NCBI GenBank assembly: GCA_004835665.1
Contig: RBKR01000013.1
Span: forward strand, 930,001 to 994,000
Length of the DNA stretch: 64,000 nucleotides
DNA from: Phoma sp. XZ068
Lineage: Eukaryota; Ascomycota; Dothideomycetes; Pleosporales; Didymellaceae
Direction of reading: 5' to 3'
Both the position numbers and the translations under genes were made by a program. The notes beneath the pieces are model-generated. The model was given only the letters and a program-made list of their open reading frames with translations, searched no databases and was not told the origin of the DNA. This document shows, piece after piece, positions 21,478 to 33,266 of the stretch. Each line of letters begins with the position of its first letter. Position 1 is the stretch's first letter.

Positions 21478-22254
21478 TCAGCCCCTTACTTCACCAATCG
21501 CCGAGTCAACTCGGCATAGATCCATCCCCCCTAGCTTCTCAAACGCATATACAAACCCTCTATCTTGGAAAAACCCACCTACATTCGGTTGCGCATCACT
21601 TCCCATGACCTTGCTCCCCACCCTCCTAACCTCTGCGCCAATAGTCTCAACAAAACCCGCACTATATGATCGGTAAATCTGCTCCCTCATAACCACAATC
21701 TCCAATCTCTCCAGACCAGGCTTTAAGCAGCCCGCAACTTCCAATGGCGACAGGTCAATCCGCGCATTCAGCTCTTCGCGCACGAGCTCAAGAACGAGCC
21801 GGACGTCTCGCGCATTGTTCGCGTCGGAGACTTGGGACATGGCGCGAGCCAGGCACTTTACATTTTCTTTGGACGGGCGAAGCGTAGGTTCCTGGACGAC
21901 GTGTGGCCAGCGCGGTCTTGGGCCTTCAAGGGGATGTGTAAGTGTTACAGTGAGTCGACGAGCTAGGGCTGGTGATAGCAGTTTTCTAGTGACTCGCTCG
22001 TCGTACTCGCTGCGTAGTCGCACTATCCAGGTCCCGTGTCGCACCATTTGTTCTGTTGCTTCTTGGAGGACTTGCTTGTTGGTGAGGATCCATCTTGGGA
22101 GAGCAGTTTCAGGGGTGGTGAGGGATTTGTAGCACGCGACGATGCGGCCCATAGAAGGGTGGTCCAGGAGGGAGATCTTGGGTGTTGATATCCATAGAGC
22201 GTCGTAGATTTGGTCGCGGAGCTCGCGAGGAAGGTGAAGGAAGGATGTCGGCAT
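21478..22254 (-). CDS. F-box-like (2EXR-type) protein
   Basis: Single exon, 258 residues. It opens MPTSFLHLPRELRDQIYDAL, the N-terminal signature of a large ascomycete family related to F-box proteins (helix with LPxELRxxIY). The rest is helical with many Arg, Leu and Glu residues and no repeats. Such proteins may act as adaptors of SCF ubiquitin ligases, but the family is mostly uncharacterised and highly expanded in Pezizomycotina. No signal peptide or membrane segment. The frame is intact from a good ATG context to a natural stop. Confidence 0.75.
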   Translation of the reverse strand: MPTSFLHLPRELRDQIYDALWISTPKISLLDHPSMGRIVACYKSLTTPETALPRWILTNKQVLQEATEQMVRHGTWIVRLRSEYDERVTRKLLSPALARRLTVTLTHPLEGPRPRWPHVVQEPTLRPSKENVKCLARAMSQVSDANNARDVRLVLELVREELNARIDLSPLEVAGCLKPGLERLEIVVMREQIYRSYSAGFVETIGAEVRRVGSKVMGSDAQPNVGGFFQDRGFVYAFEKLGGMDLCRVDSAIGEVRG

Positions 22255-23650
22255 TGTTGGGCCGGGATCCGAATCGGAAGGAGAAATAGTTTGATGTTGA
22301 TATTCACGGCGGTATATTTCTCCAAGGCTTGTTGGTGTGCTGCTTCGACTGCTGTCAAATTCAAATCTCAGATCCGCAGTATGGTCGCAGTATGAACTTC
22401 AGAATGCAAACGCCGCGGCTCTGCCGTCGATATATGAAAACCCCCGTCCTTTCATCCCGGCATTCGCTCCGGTCACCCGTCCCATCACCCATTGCTACAG
22501 CTCGTGCCGAGAAGGGTTTTGCTCGGGACGAGCATCTTGCCGCGTGCCGTGCTTTGCGACATCCTTCCAAATGTTTTAGGCCAATCCTCCAAGCCTTGTT
22601 GGGGGTTCTAACGAGATGGACAGGTGACACTTTGTTGTGGAGACCAATGAATACGATGGACCCTGGATTGCGTTGTCGGACCCCAGAGGCGGGGAAGGCC
22701 TGGAACGCTTCGAGGGGAAGGCAGAGATCATCGCACCTTCCTCTTCGGGCATCCACACCAACTCCACTTCACCGAAACACCACGCGGCTGCAGGATGAGG
22801 CTCTGCGTGCGACTAATAGTGCGTTTTGCGATTGTAGTAGTCCTTCCGCCATCTAGATGTGGTGTTGTAATGGGAGATGGGGTCTCGGATAACTTTAACG
22901 TCAAAAGGACTTGAGCAGTCAAGTCGCTGTGCGGTGAGAGTCATTCTATGCCGACTTGAGTCACTTTTCGCCTTTAGGGAGATGAATTGTCCTTCCTGAC
23001 CGAGCTACACTGGCGGAGACAACCTTCCAAGCTGCACCGCATGTATTCGCCTGTCCACAAATGACACGATGATTAGTACGAATTGCAAGCTAGGGCTAGT
23101 AGCTGCGCCTATCAGTCACTAGATTTAGTCTTTCATTAGAGAACAGTATTACATGTCTCCCTCGGAGTACAGAAGCGGAATCCCGTTGTACAGTTCATGT
23201 GCTCCTGTCGGTGTAGGAAAAGTCTCCGATATCTTGATCCCAGCGTACTTCTTGTAGAAATATCCCTAGTCAATGCGTGGGTTCGGGCCTTGGGCCATCG
23301 CTATGCATCAGAAGAGTTCACTGAGAATCACAATGCCTGTTGTATCCCATTGTTCCCATGAATTGACGACATGAATTGAGCCCCAGCAGATCAATAACAC
23401 CGAGCGACCGAGACCGAGCGACCGAGACGACTCGTAGTAAGTCATCCAGACGTCTAGTGCTGGAACGACATCAACCAAACTTGAAACCAAGCGCACCATG
23501 ATGCCAAAACTTTTCCTTATTAAAATCTATAACCGGGGTGTCGGCTGCGTGACAGCTCATCTATGAAAATTCGATATGCTATGCAAATTCTCCATGCTAT
23601 GCAATACAACCATCCAAAAAATTCTTCTCTCGCTTCTTCACTCCACCGCT
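22255..23650. other. Intergenic, nothing recognised
   Basis: About 1.4 kb between the F-box-like gene start and the MFS gene stop. Short open frames at 22329-22856 have no domain. It contains a small tandem repeat at 23401-23428 and A/T-rich ATGCTATGCAA-like repeats near 23575-23605. Confidence 0.5.
23401..23428. repeat. 14-bp tandem repeat, two perfect copies
   Basis: The unit CGAGCGACCGAGAC occurs twice in a row with no mismatch. It lies in non-coding DNA about 250 bases beyond the 3' end of the MFS gene. Probably a slippage product. Confidence 0.85.
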
Positions 23651-25351
23651 CTAGAATTGCACTTGGAACTTGGGATTCGTTCTGATCCTCTCGCCATACA
23701 GCCTAAACATCACCGGCACTGGGATAAAGCACAGCGCTACGAATCCTAGTAGCGAGTTACCCCATCCCAAGCCCAGTGCGTCATACATGTCGAGGCCGGC
23801 AAGTGGTAGTACGGCGCCGAAGACGGAGCGGAGGACGGTGTTGGCTGCGATGGCGGAGGCGGCGTGCACGGTGAAGGCGTCGACGAGGTAGGTTTGGATG
23901 GTCATCATGGCGGTCAGGTTACCAAGGCCGATGAACGCAGTGCCAATAATAGGGACTAGAATGTATTAGTCAAGTTGTAACCACGAGAAGGGGAAACGAG
24001 GACTTACCGATCCAATGTACACCGTAGTAAGTTGTCCAACCGTACAGGAAGATTCCTAGCGGCAGGCTGACAGCGCCGGGGATGGTGAGGAACATAGGCA
24101 GACGGTGCTCGGGCTTTACGTTGCCTTTAGCTTGGTGCTTTTTGATGTTCTTGTCGGACATTGTTCCTAGTACGCCCATACCAAGAATCATTCCGACACC
24201 CATGCCAAGATATGCGAGTCCGACGGCGCCGGAGGAGAAGTGATACTGGCCTTCGAAGACGAATGTCATGGTTGTGAAGAACAGGTACAAGATACCGTAG
24301 TTGACGGAGATGTAGAGCGACATGAGGAACACGATAGGTGAGAAGAAGAGCATCTTCATTGGGCGAGCGATGGCGCGGGCAAAGACTTCCTTGGGTGGGA
24401 GACCGTTGTTGAGTTTCGAGCGGAGCTCCATGTTGCCAGTTTCCTTGCGGAGTCGAGCGACTTTCTTGTCCAGGATGGTTTGGTGGAAGGTCTCATGGCC
24501 GGTGAAGGCAAGGGAGATACCAAAGACGCCACCGAAAATGGCGAGGATATAGAACACCCAGCGCCAGGAGAGGGACTGAACGAGGAAACCACCGCACACG
24601 GGACCGACGATGGGCCCAAGTAAAGGACCCATGGAGTAGATGGCCATGGCGCCAGCACGCTGCTGAGGTGGAAACATGTCTGCGATTGTGCCGCCTCCGA
24701 GAGTGAGAGGCGAGGCACCGGCGCAGCCAGCAAGGAGTCGGAAAGCTATCAGCATACCCATGGAAGTTGAAAGGGCGCAGCCAATATTGAAGACGATGAA
24801 GAGGACATTGCAGATGTTGTAGAGGGGCATGCGTCCGTACATCTCGGACATTGGTGCAATGACGAGAGGGCCTGAAGCATGTTAGCTCGGAACCTGAAAT
24901 ATGGAAAAAGCCACATACCGATAGCAAAGCCAAGAAGATATACTGATACCACGAATGTAGCCATCAGGTTCGACTCCTCCTGAAACGCACGCATGACCTG
25001 TGGCACACCAGGCGCAAAGAACGACGACGCGAGTGGTGTGATGAATGTAACAGCTCCCAGTGCAGCAATAATGGACCACTTCTTCTTCGCCGGCCAGTTC
25101 AAAGGGTTCGCAGGATCATCTGGCCCATCCCAGTCGATAACGTTTGTGTCGTGTGCCTCCTCTTGTACAGGTTCATCGCTGCTAAGTGTGCGTTCGTCTG
25201 TGTGTGTTGATAGTGCTTGGCTTTGTACACCTTTCTCTACATCTGTAGTAAATGTGTCTGCATCTTGGCCTTGCTGGTACGCTTCGCTTTCCTTCTCCGT
25301 GAGATCATGTGCTTCCCTTGTTGGATTCGGGTATGTTGCTGGGGTTGCCAT
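23651..25351 (-). CDS. MFS drug:H+ antiporter (DHA1-type exporter)
   Basis: Three exons: 25351-24919, 24871-24008 and 23955-23651, coding 533 residues. An upstream in-frame ATG at 25396 would add 15 residues. A long polar N-terminus ends with DPANPLNWPAKKKW, typical of fungal DHA1 transporters, followed by twelve predicted membrane helices in two halves. The motif A region reads IAPMSEMYGRMPLY. Related carriers in the Tpo/Flu1/AflT range export drugs, polyamines or toxic metabolites. Substrate cannot be read from sequence, and no biosynthetic cluster is adjacent. Both introns split Gly or Val codons and keep frame. Confidence 0.88.
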
Positions 25352-26404
25352 ATTGGAGAGTTTGAAAGAGTGTACTGTTGGAGTTTTTGTGAGCATATTG
25401 AAGCAAGGCTAACCTTTGAAGTCTCTTTTGAAAAAGGCGAGCCTTGCTTGAGCCGACTTACTGTTCGTGGTCAACGTTTGGCAACCTGCTCCAACTTGAG
25501 ATAGCAGCCGTTGTGCCTCTTAATGTGTACCTGCAGTGGTCTTTTTTCAAACACTAAGGTTCACTGAACAACAACCCAGGATGTCGGAGGTCTATCCAAA
25601 AGCCAAGCAGGCGGGGAGCAGGGAGGTCATAGCAGGGAATAATGCGAGTGTCGGATGATCCGAAAGCGAAAGCGCCTCGCATTATACGGTGGTCCATTTC
25701 ACCAATCATAGCGACCCCTTGCTGGCCAGAAGCCGCTGACTGCGCCCAGAAACGATTGCCCAGAGTCAAAGTGAGCTTGAGTGCGGGAGAAAGCACGCCG
25801 GTGCGGAGATAAATGGAGGATCGGTGGTAACCCTCTCCGACGTAGTCAGGGGTTGGTGGAGCTAAGACGCCACAAACGAAGCCGCCATTGGAGGTTCGAT
25901 CGCGTTGTCAATACGGTCATTACGATGGCAATGTTTTCCGAGTGTAATTGGTATGCTTCGCGCTTAAAGGAGCGTCTGTCGTCCGTTCGTGAGAGGTGCT
26001 GGTATTTGGCACGCTCAAACCACGGCGGAGGAGGTACGTCCGCTTGTTTTTGGTGTGCTGACCTGCAGACCACCCATTTATCAATTCCCCAATGAGAAGT
26101 TACAGCATCTGACGGGATGATTGATGTTACTGCCATCGTTCGTAACGAGATATTAGGGAATGGTGCGCGACGCTGATCTATTGTCAACAATGCCGACCCC
26201 TTGTTGCGGGCTGTCCACGCTCCCCAGATCCTCGCTCTTCTCCACATCTCCCTTGCCGGTTCCCGACCCCACTAAGTACTGCCAGGCGAGGCCGCTCTCA
26301 GATCCGAGTCGTGATAGTTGCTGGTAGGTAGTCACAAACACGCTATTTGAAATATCATGAGGGAAACAGCAATATTATAATGTATCTACACACCTTCCCA
26401 CTTT
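25352..26404. other. Intergenic, nothing recognised
   Basis: About 1 kb holding the MFS promoter and the 3' flank of PAN1. No gene or element recognised. Confidence 0.5.
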
Positions 26405-29400
26405 CTACAAAACCTTACCAGCAGTCGATGAAGTACTTCTGTCCTTCGTCTCGACCTTCCGCAGACCCTTACCGGCCTGAATCTGACCAAGAAGTGCTCC
26501 GCGATCTGGTAGACCGCCGGGTGCCTTCATTTGGGGCATTGGTGGCGGCGGGGGAGGTCCTCCCATGGGCGGTGGCGGAGGACCTGGAGGTGGAGGGACA
26601 GCGCCCGCAGGCATAGGCGGAGGCGGTGGAATTCCCGCTGGTGGAGCTGGGCTTGGTGTAGGGGAGTCCTTGTTGTCCATCGACGACAATGGACGTGGTG
26701 GTGCCATTGTTCCAAACAAGATCGAAGCTAGGTGTTTGGCACCTCCCTGTGTAGGAGCCTCATCATCGTCCGACGATGAATCGTCAGAATCAACGACAGA
26801 CCAGTCATCATCATCCTGTCGTCCACGGGTGCGAGCTGATGGGGCAGCAGGTTCGTTGAATGTCGGTACAGCAGCCTTGTTGGCCTGCTCTTGCGTCAAG
26901 CGATGGAATGGGTTCGTAGACACTTCGCTAGTGTTGCTGGCCGGAGGTGGAGGTGTACTGTTATCCTGAGTAGACATGGCCATCTTCTTGTAGAAGGGAT
27001 TAGTTGTCTCACCTCCAGCCACAGGGTGAGGGCTGGTGACGGACGACGCGGGAGGGCTTGGGAACGACCCTGGAGCCTGTGGCATGGGCGGTGCTGGAGG
27101 CGGTGCTGTGCTTCGTGGCAGTTCTTGGCTCGCGGCGGGAGTGGACTCCTGTGGCGTGATGTTCTGAGGACCTTCATCATCAGAAGAGTCCTCGTCATCG
27201 AGAGCCTCCAATTGAAGCTGTAGCTGTCGCTCGCGTTCACGAGCAGCCTCGATTTCAGCGCGCTGAGCAGCCAGCCTGGCCTCCTTCTCCTTCTCCTCTT
27301 TCTGAGCACCGGCTCTACGCTTCTTCTCCTCTGCCTTCTTGAGCTTGCCTTGTTGAACTTGCTCCTCTAGAGCCTTGAGACGAGCCTGGGCGGCCTCGCG
27401 CTCCTTGGCCAGCTCCTCTTCTTGTCGGCGTTCTTCCTCCCTGGTATACTTGTCAGCGATACTTCATACCTGATTTTTGGTTTGACTTACTCCAGGTGCT
27501 TCGTCTCAGCCTCCTGAGCCTGTTGTTGCTCTCGCAGGGCTTGCTCAGCAATCTCATTCTCTGCCCTCTTGGCCTCGGCCTCAGCCTGCTGTGCGTCATG
27601 TTGTGCGACATCGGCCTTGTTCTTGCGCGAGACTGGTGGAGGAGGAGCTGGCTTCTTGCCGGAGGTAGCCTTAGCCGGAGCTGGAGGCGCTGCAGACTCG
27701 CCTTCTAGTCTTCTTTGCCTTTCTTGCTCGCGGCGAGCATCTTCCTCCTCAGCTTGCCTAAGCTTATCCTCGCGCTCCTTCTTCTCGCGCTCTGCACGCT
27801 GCTCAGGGGTTTCACCAGCCTTCGGCGGAGCTCGAAGACCCAATGCCGCCAATCGTTCGGCCATGCGCTGCTCGGCCTGTTGCTTGATGAACGCCGCTCG
27901 CTCTGCTGGAGTCTTGTACGAAGACGCACCACCGGGAGTGGGTGTCGAGCGTGGAGACTCAGTAGCACGGGCAGGGCTCTCGTAACGAGAGGTGGACTGG
28001 GTGTCATTCGTGCGCGAAGAAGTTCGTCCAGTTTCACGAGACTTGTCTTCCTTGCGGACGCGAGCAGCACGACTGCTTCGCTGCAAATCAAATATGAAGT
28101 CCTTGACTTCTTCCTCAACGCCGAGAGCTTCTTCCCATCTGCGTCGCTCGTGCTCGCTGCGGTTGTCATGTCCACCCTCCTTAAGGCTGGCCTCGAGTCC
28201 CTTAGTGTACTCGTTGACGCTGTCCTCTACGTCACGAATCATGCGCTCATTGTTATCCTTCTCAGATCGGATGCGGGACTGCTCTTTCTCCAAGCGCTCA
28301 GTCGCTGCACCTGTGTCGTCGCTAGCAGGAGCAGGCTTGCCGGTCAGGGCAGCAGAACGTGCTTGCATCATAGCCTTAGCACGTGCCTTCAATCGGTCTG
28401 ACTCTGTTACCGCACCGCCTGGTCCTGTACCAACAATTGTGGATGCGGATCCAGGATGTGCTTTAGCATCCTTCAACCTGAAGAGCTCGAGCTGAGCATC
28501 GGCAATCTCACGCTCAATGCGGCGCACGTTGGATGCAACTTCCGGCAGGCGATCCGTCAAAGTCTGCAGCTGTCGCTTGAGCGCACGGCGTTCGGCATCA
28601 GAATCGTTTCCTCGAAGGGACGCTTTAGGATGAGCATCGATGTCCTCTTGCACCCTGCGAATGCGGCGGTAAAGATCGTCAGCCTCCTTGCGATCCCGTC
28701 GATCGAGAGCATCGTCTTCGTCAGCAGCGTTCTCGTCCTGGGTATCCATTGCGTCCAACAAGATCTGCTTCTCCTTAACCGCCTTCCTGAGCTGCTCCAA
28801 AGACATTTCGTCGGAACGTCCAGATGTAGGTGACGATGCGCCAGAAGCGGGGGAAGGCGAGCGACCACCACCACCAACACGGTGTCTCGCACTTGAGCGG
28901 TAGCCAGCATTGTCATCGTTGTTTCGGAAGACGGTGGCATCCTTTCGACCTCCAGCCGCTGGACTTCCGGAGCGGAATGAGTGGGTCTTCAGGTAGCTCA
29001 CACCTGTACGCTGTGGTTGAAGGAACGCACCAGAGTTCTTCCGGTCTTCAGCATCTCCACGAAGCAGGTTCTTCATTGCACCAATTGAGTCGTTGATGTT
29101 GCGTGTAGAGGGCGGGACTAGCTCGGGAGGCAGTCGGTTTGGTACAGGGTATCCGTTCAGCTTGCGGTAGATGAGATGCATGGCGACAGCGAATTCGTCC
29201 AAGTTGAGACGCCCCCGATCCGCCGAGTCAGCAAGAGTCCAGATCTTCTCAAGGTCAGGCTTTGGAAGACCACTTTGACCAAGAATCTCAATAGCCTGCG
29301 CACCAGCAATGTAGCCCTTGCCCATGCCGTCCCAAGCTCTGAAGGTGTCGTCATACAGCTTTTTCTCCCCCTTTGTGATAGCCCAGGGAATAGTCGCGTT

Positions 29401-30696
29401 ACCAGTCAGTCCACTGGTCGTGTGGTTTGTATCACGCCCAGTCTGAGGCATCATACGCCCTGCTAGTGCTTCGATGTTGGGCAATCCCGTGGAAGGCGTG
29501 TTGACAAGGCCCCATTGGCCGGGCATGCCAGTTGGCTGGGCATTGAGAGGTGCCATTCCCGTCTGCTGAGGGGTCAAGTTGCTCCCACCAAATCCAGTAG
29601 GCATTGGTGGCATTGGAGGACGCGGGCCGTTGTAGCCACCTCCCATACCCTGACCGAAGCCAGTCTGCTGTGGCTGCATGCCCGTAGGTTGCATGCCCAT
29701 TGGCTGTTGGCCATACCCTGTCGGCTGAGGAGCCAAGGACGACAGCAGTTGGCTGTTGGACGGCTGTGGCTGCGGCTGCTGAATTGTAGGAGGCTCGTTG
29801 AACGAAGGAGCGTTGCTCGCGGGGGTAGGGCGGCTCGGTTGCTCGTCGGCGATGTTGAACGAGATGATGTCGACCATGCTCGATACCTCGTTTTTGACGC
29901 GGTCAGGCAGGCTGTTTGGGAGGTCCTTGCCAGTCAACTTCAGATTGCAGAGGTACATGGCAAGGGCAAATTCAGGGAACAGAAGCTGTCCTGACTTGGT
30001 AGTGTCAGACAGCGTCCAGATGTGTCCCAAGGCATCTCCTGGCAGCTTTGACCGCAGCAGCAGGTCCCGCGCCTGGTCTCCAGACAGGGCCTGGGAGTCG
30101 CCAGCCGCAGACTTGAACAGCTGCTCGAACTTGGCCTGATCCTGCGCCGTGATGAACGACAGCCGTATGCTGGGGATCTTGTTCCCTGTCTTCGCAGGCA
30201 CAGGCGGCGGGACTGAAGATTGTGTCCCTCTGAACGAGTCGGCCATTGCAGACGAGGTCATGCCGGTGGCCTGGGGTCGCTGCGGCTGCGGGGGAGCTTG
30301 CTGCTGCTGCTGTTGCTGCGGCGCGCCGGTCTGGAAGGGCTGCTGCTGGGGAGCTTGCTGCTGGAAGCCCTGGTTCTGCTGCTGGCCGGGGAAGCCAGTG
30401 AACTGCGACTGCAGCTGCTGGGGCTGCTGTTGGAAGCCCGTCTGCTGCGGCTGTTGCTGCTGCCCAAAGCCTTGCGGCTGGCCCGGGTAGCCAGTGAACT
30501 GCTGCTGCATTGGCTGCATCGAGGGTCCTCCAAAGCCCGTCTGCTGCGGCTGCACGCCAAAGCCCGTCTGTTGGGGCTGCATCCCGCCCTGGAAGCCCGG
30601 CTGCTGGCCGAACTGCTGCTGCTGGCCATACTGAGGCTGTGGCGGCCCGCGAGCACTGTTCCCGCCCCCTAAGAACGAGTTGGACCCGGAAAACAT
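26405..30696 (-). CDS. PAN1: Actin cytoskeleton-regulatory/endocytic protein Pan1
   Basis: Two exons, 30696-27491 and 27440-26405, coding 1413 residues. Domain order matches Pan1/intersectin-like scaffolds. It has a Gln-rich N-terminus with many QQTGF and QPTGM repeats, a first EH domain at about 175-270 (RLSFITAQDQAKFEQLF; LSGDQARDLLL) and a second EH domain at about 440-540 (WAITKGEKKLYDDTF; IWTLADSADRGRLNLDEF). Then come long coiled coils at about 640-1150 and a Pro-rich tail with a WH2-like end (ALLGQIQAGKGLRKVETKDR). It binds NPF-containing endocytic adaptors and activates Arp2/3 at cortical actin patches. The repeated (L/M)xxQxTG motifs fit Ark1/Prk1 kinase sites. Large antisense open frames here are codon shadows. 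Confidence 0.95.
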
Positions 30697-30952
30697 CGTG
30701 TGCGAGCGGTCGCGGGTCGATTAGACGGCCCGGGTGTTGCGCATGCGAGTTATTATTAGAGGCACAGGAGGAATCGCTGCGAACGGGTGGAGAGGGTGAT
30801 GTGTAAGGTTGGGTGGCTGTCTGTGCTGTTGCTCTCTCCAGGTCCCCGTTCGCGCTAGGCAAGGAGCTTCGTCATCCAGCATTGGCTACACACTGCTGCG
30901 AACGTGCGCGACTGAGCCACCGCAACGACAGCGTCCCTGCATCCCGTCCACC

Positions 30953-31249
30953 ATGTCGCACGACCAGAATGGAGCGCCGGCGCCACAGGCAGAAGCGGAC
31001 TTTGCAGAGGTCTGTGGTCTCTCTTCACACGATGGACCAGTCCTGCAACACAGTGTCTAATAGCTACCACAGGCAATGAAGGAGCTTGCTCGAGGAGAAC
31101 GCACCGCTTCTGCCCTTGAGAGTCACCTGGACTCGCTGGAGAAGAAGATCGAGGAGCTACTCGCGCAGGCCGAGAAGGCCGAGAAGGACCTCCAGCCTGC
31201 CTCAACGAACGAGCAGCCGACTTCTCCAGATCAAACCAAGAGTTCATGA
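30953..31249 (+). CDS. Small coiled-coil protein, unknown function
   Basis: Two exons, 30953-31009 and 31073-31249, coding 77 residues. It starts in a good context (CACCATGTC). After a 19-residue polar start the protein is one charged amphipathic helix, AMKELARGERTASALESHL through EKKIEELLAQAEKAEKDL, with a polar tail. No targeting signal. Length and layout resemble small coiled-coil subunits of larger complexes, but I cannot name it. It is divergent from PAN1, with about 255 bp between starts. An 82-nt alternative frame in the intron is excluded by a stop. Confidence 0.72.
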
Positions 31250-31536
31250 GGCAGTGTCCTCTGCTCGAGATAAGCATCAATGAGCAAAGGAAGGCCGACG
31301 AGAGCTTCTTTGCCAAATCACCCGCCTCCAACAAGCTGCACAGCTCCAGGCCAGCGCTGTCCTGCGAGCCCGGCGTAACGATACCCACGAGTTTGATAGG
31401 CACAATGGTCAGAAGCATGAAGGTGGACGGGCATATAGTGAAGGAAATTAAAAAAATCCTTGACACTGTCATTCTACGACAGGAGCACATTTTGTCTGTT
31501 TTGGGTATCTATATACTTGCGCGCCTACAAGTCCAT

Positions 31537-32761
31537 CTACAAACCTCCAATGGTCGAGGGCTTCACCTCTGAACCCTTGGCCTGGAAAGCCTCCTCCAAA
31601 TGGAATACACCCTCGCTGTCCTTCTCGAACACGCCCACCTCGGTGATGATGCCATCAATGAGCTCGGCAGGGGTGACATCAAACGCAGGGTTCCACACGT
31701 TGATGCCGTTCGCCGCAATGCTGACAGTCTCCACGACTGCAAGATCCAGGTTGACGCCGTCGTGGCGAGGTCCCTTGACCATAGTAACCTCTTTGCCAGG
31801 TCGCTCCTCGATGACGATGTCTGCTCCAGACTTGGTCTTCAAGTCAATGGTCGTCCTCGGTGCAGCGACAAGAAACTTGACTCCGTGATGCTTCGCAAGG
31901 ATAGCCAAGGAGTAAGTACCGATCTTATTAGCGGTATCACCGTTCGCAGCAACACGATCAGCACCGACAACGATGCCAGCAATGTTCTCACTGCCACCTC
32001 TCAGTCGAAGCAGGGCCGCAGCCATCGAGTCTGTGACCAGGGTAGCTGGTATCTGGTCATGTACCAGTTCAAAAGCCGTCAGCCTGGAACCTTGGTTGTA
32101 TGGGCGAGTCTCTGAGCAGAATGCATGCTTCAGCGACCCACTGGAGTGCAAAGACCGAATGACGCCAAGAGCAGTTCCATACCCAGCAGTTGCAAGTGAC
32201 CTAGAAAACTCAGCAATGTCATCCTGATTCAAGAATGATCACATACCCGGTGTTGCAATGCGTCAACATGCTTACTGGCCCTTTCTTGCCAGCGTCTGTG
32301 TTCTTGACAATCCACTCTGCGCCATGCTTGCCGATGTTCTCGTTGTCGCTCACATCATCAATAAGCATCTGCTCTGCGGCCTTGACATACGCCTCCCTCA
32401 CAGTTTCTCCACTAGCGCCCTCCTTTGCGGCAGCATCGTCGATAACCTTCTTCAACTTCCCTGCCGCATCTGCAAGGTTTACAGCAGTTGGTCGGCTGGT
32501 AACCAAATACTCCAACTTCTCTGTGATGAAAATCTGTACTTCCTCCGCCACCGATGAGAGCTTCATGTTGGTGAGCTCGACCGCGAGAGCGAGAGCGGCG
32601 ACAATAGCAATAGCAGGCGCCCCGCGAGTTCGCATCTCCTTGATTGCATGCCATGCATCGGTGCTGGAATAGATGTGGTCATACTCTTCGGCATGAGGCA
32701 GCTTGAGCTGGTCGAGGATCTCGAGCTGACCCCGAGTATACTTGATTGCTTGGAGCACCAT
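31537..32761 (-). CDS. MRI1: Methylthioribose-1-phosphate isomerase
   Basis: Two exons, 32761-32247 and 32200-31537, coding 392 residues. It belongs to the eIF2B-alpha/beta/delta-like isomerase family. N-terminal MRTRGAPAIAIVAALALA and the catalytic Cys in SMLTHCNTG (about residue 169, right at the exon break) are typical, as is GADRVAANGDTANKIGTY with the catalytic Asp. The enzyme converts 5-methylthioribose-1-phosphate to methylthioribulose-1-phosphate in methionine salvage. The 46-nt intron splits a Gly codon. It is divergent from the aldo/keto reductase gene. Yeast-like size and cytosolic or nuclear location are expected. Confidence 0.95.
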
Positions 32762-33266
32762 GTTGTCGGTTTTGGAAGTTGGAAAGGCCGTTATTTGCTA
32801 AGGCAAAAAATTCAAGATGGCGAGCTTGGGTCGCGATGGCTAACGCGAGTAATACCTGACGTGGGGTCCTGCCCCACCACCATGTGAGAGAGGGGCAACA
32901 ACGTGCAGGTGCAGGTAACAACGAACAAGCAGGACCATTTTCCTGAACCAATTGATGGTCCATCACAATAAATTCACAGCAACCAATTCTCCACGCCATG
33001 TTTGATGATTCGCGAGAAGTTCGAGTTTACTAATGTGACCCACTGTCAAGCTCAGAGCTCCAATACAATGACATCAGGACTACCTAGACGAGCGCCTGGT
33101 ATGCACAGGGCGGCGTTTAGAACCGCCCGGCAGGAACAGTCTGTTTACTCTGCAGCTTCTTCTCATATTCACGACACCTCGACTGATCTATTCATTGCGT
33201 CTTGCCATCTCCAATCCAACAATCACGCACATATCTCATCGTTACTCAACTATCACTAATACCTTC

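Noticed and set aside
23575..23605. ATGCTATGCAA-like A/T-rich near-repeats as an element end
   Set aside because: Only two or three short imperfect copies, no terminal inverted repeats or transposase nearby.
27715..28401. 228-codon plus-strand open frame
   Set aside because: Antisense shadow of the PAN1 coiled-coil region.
30005..30862. 285-codon minus-strand open frame in the PAN1 5' region
   Set aside because: It is an alternative frame of the CAG-rich N-terminal PAN1 coding sequence.
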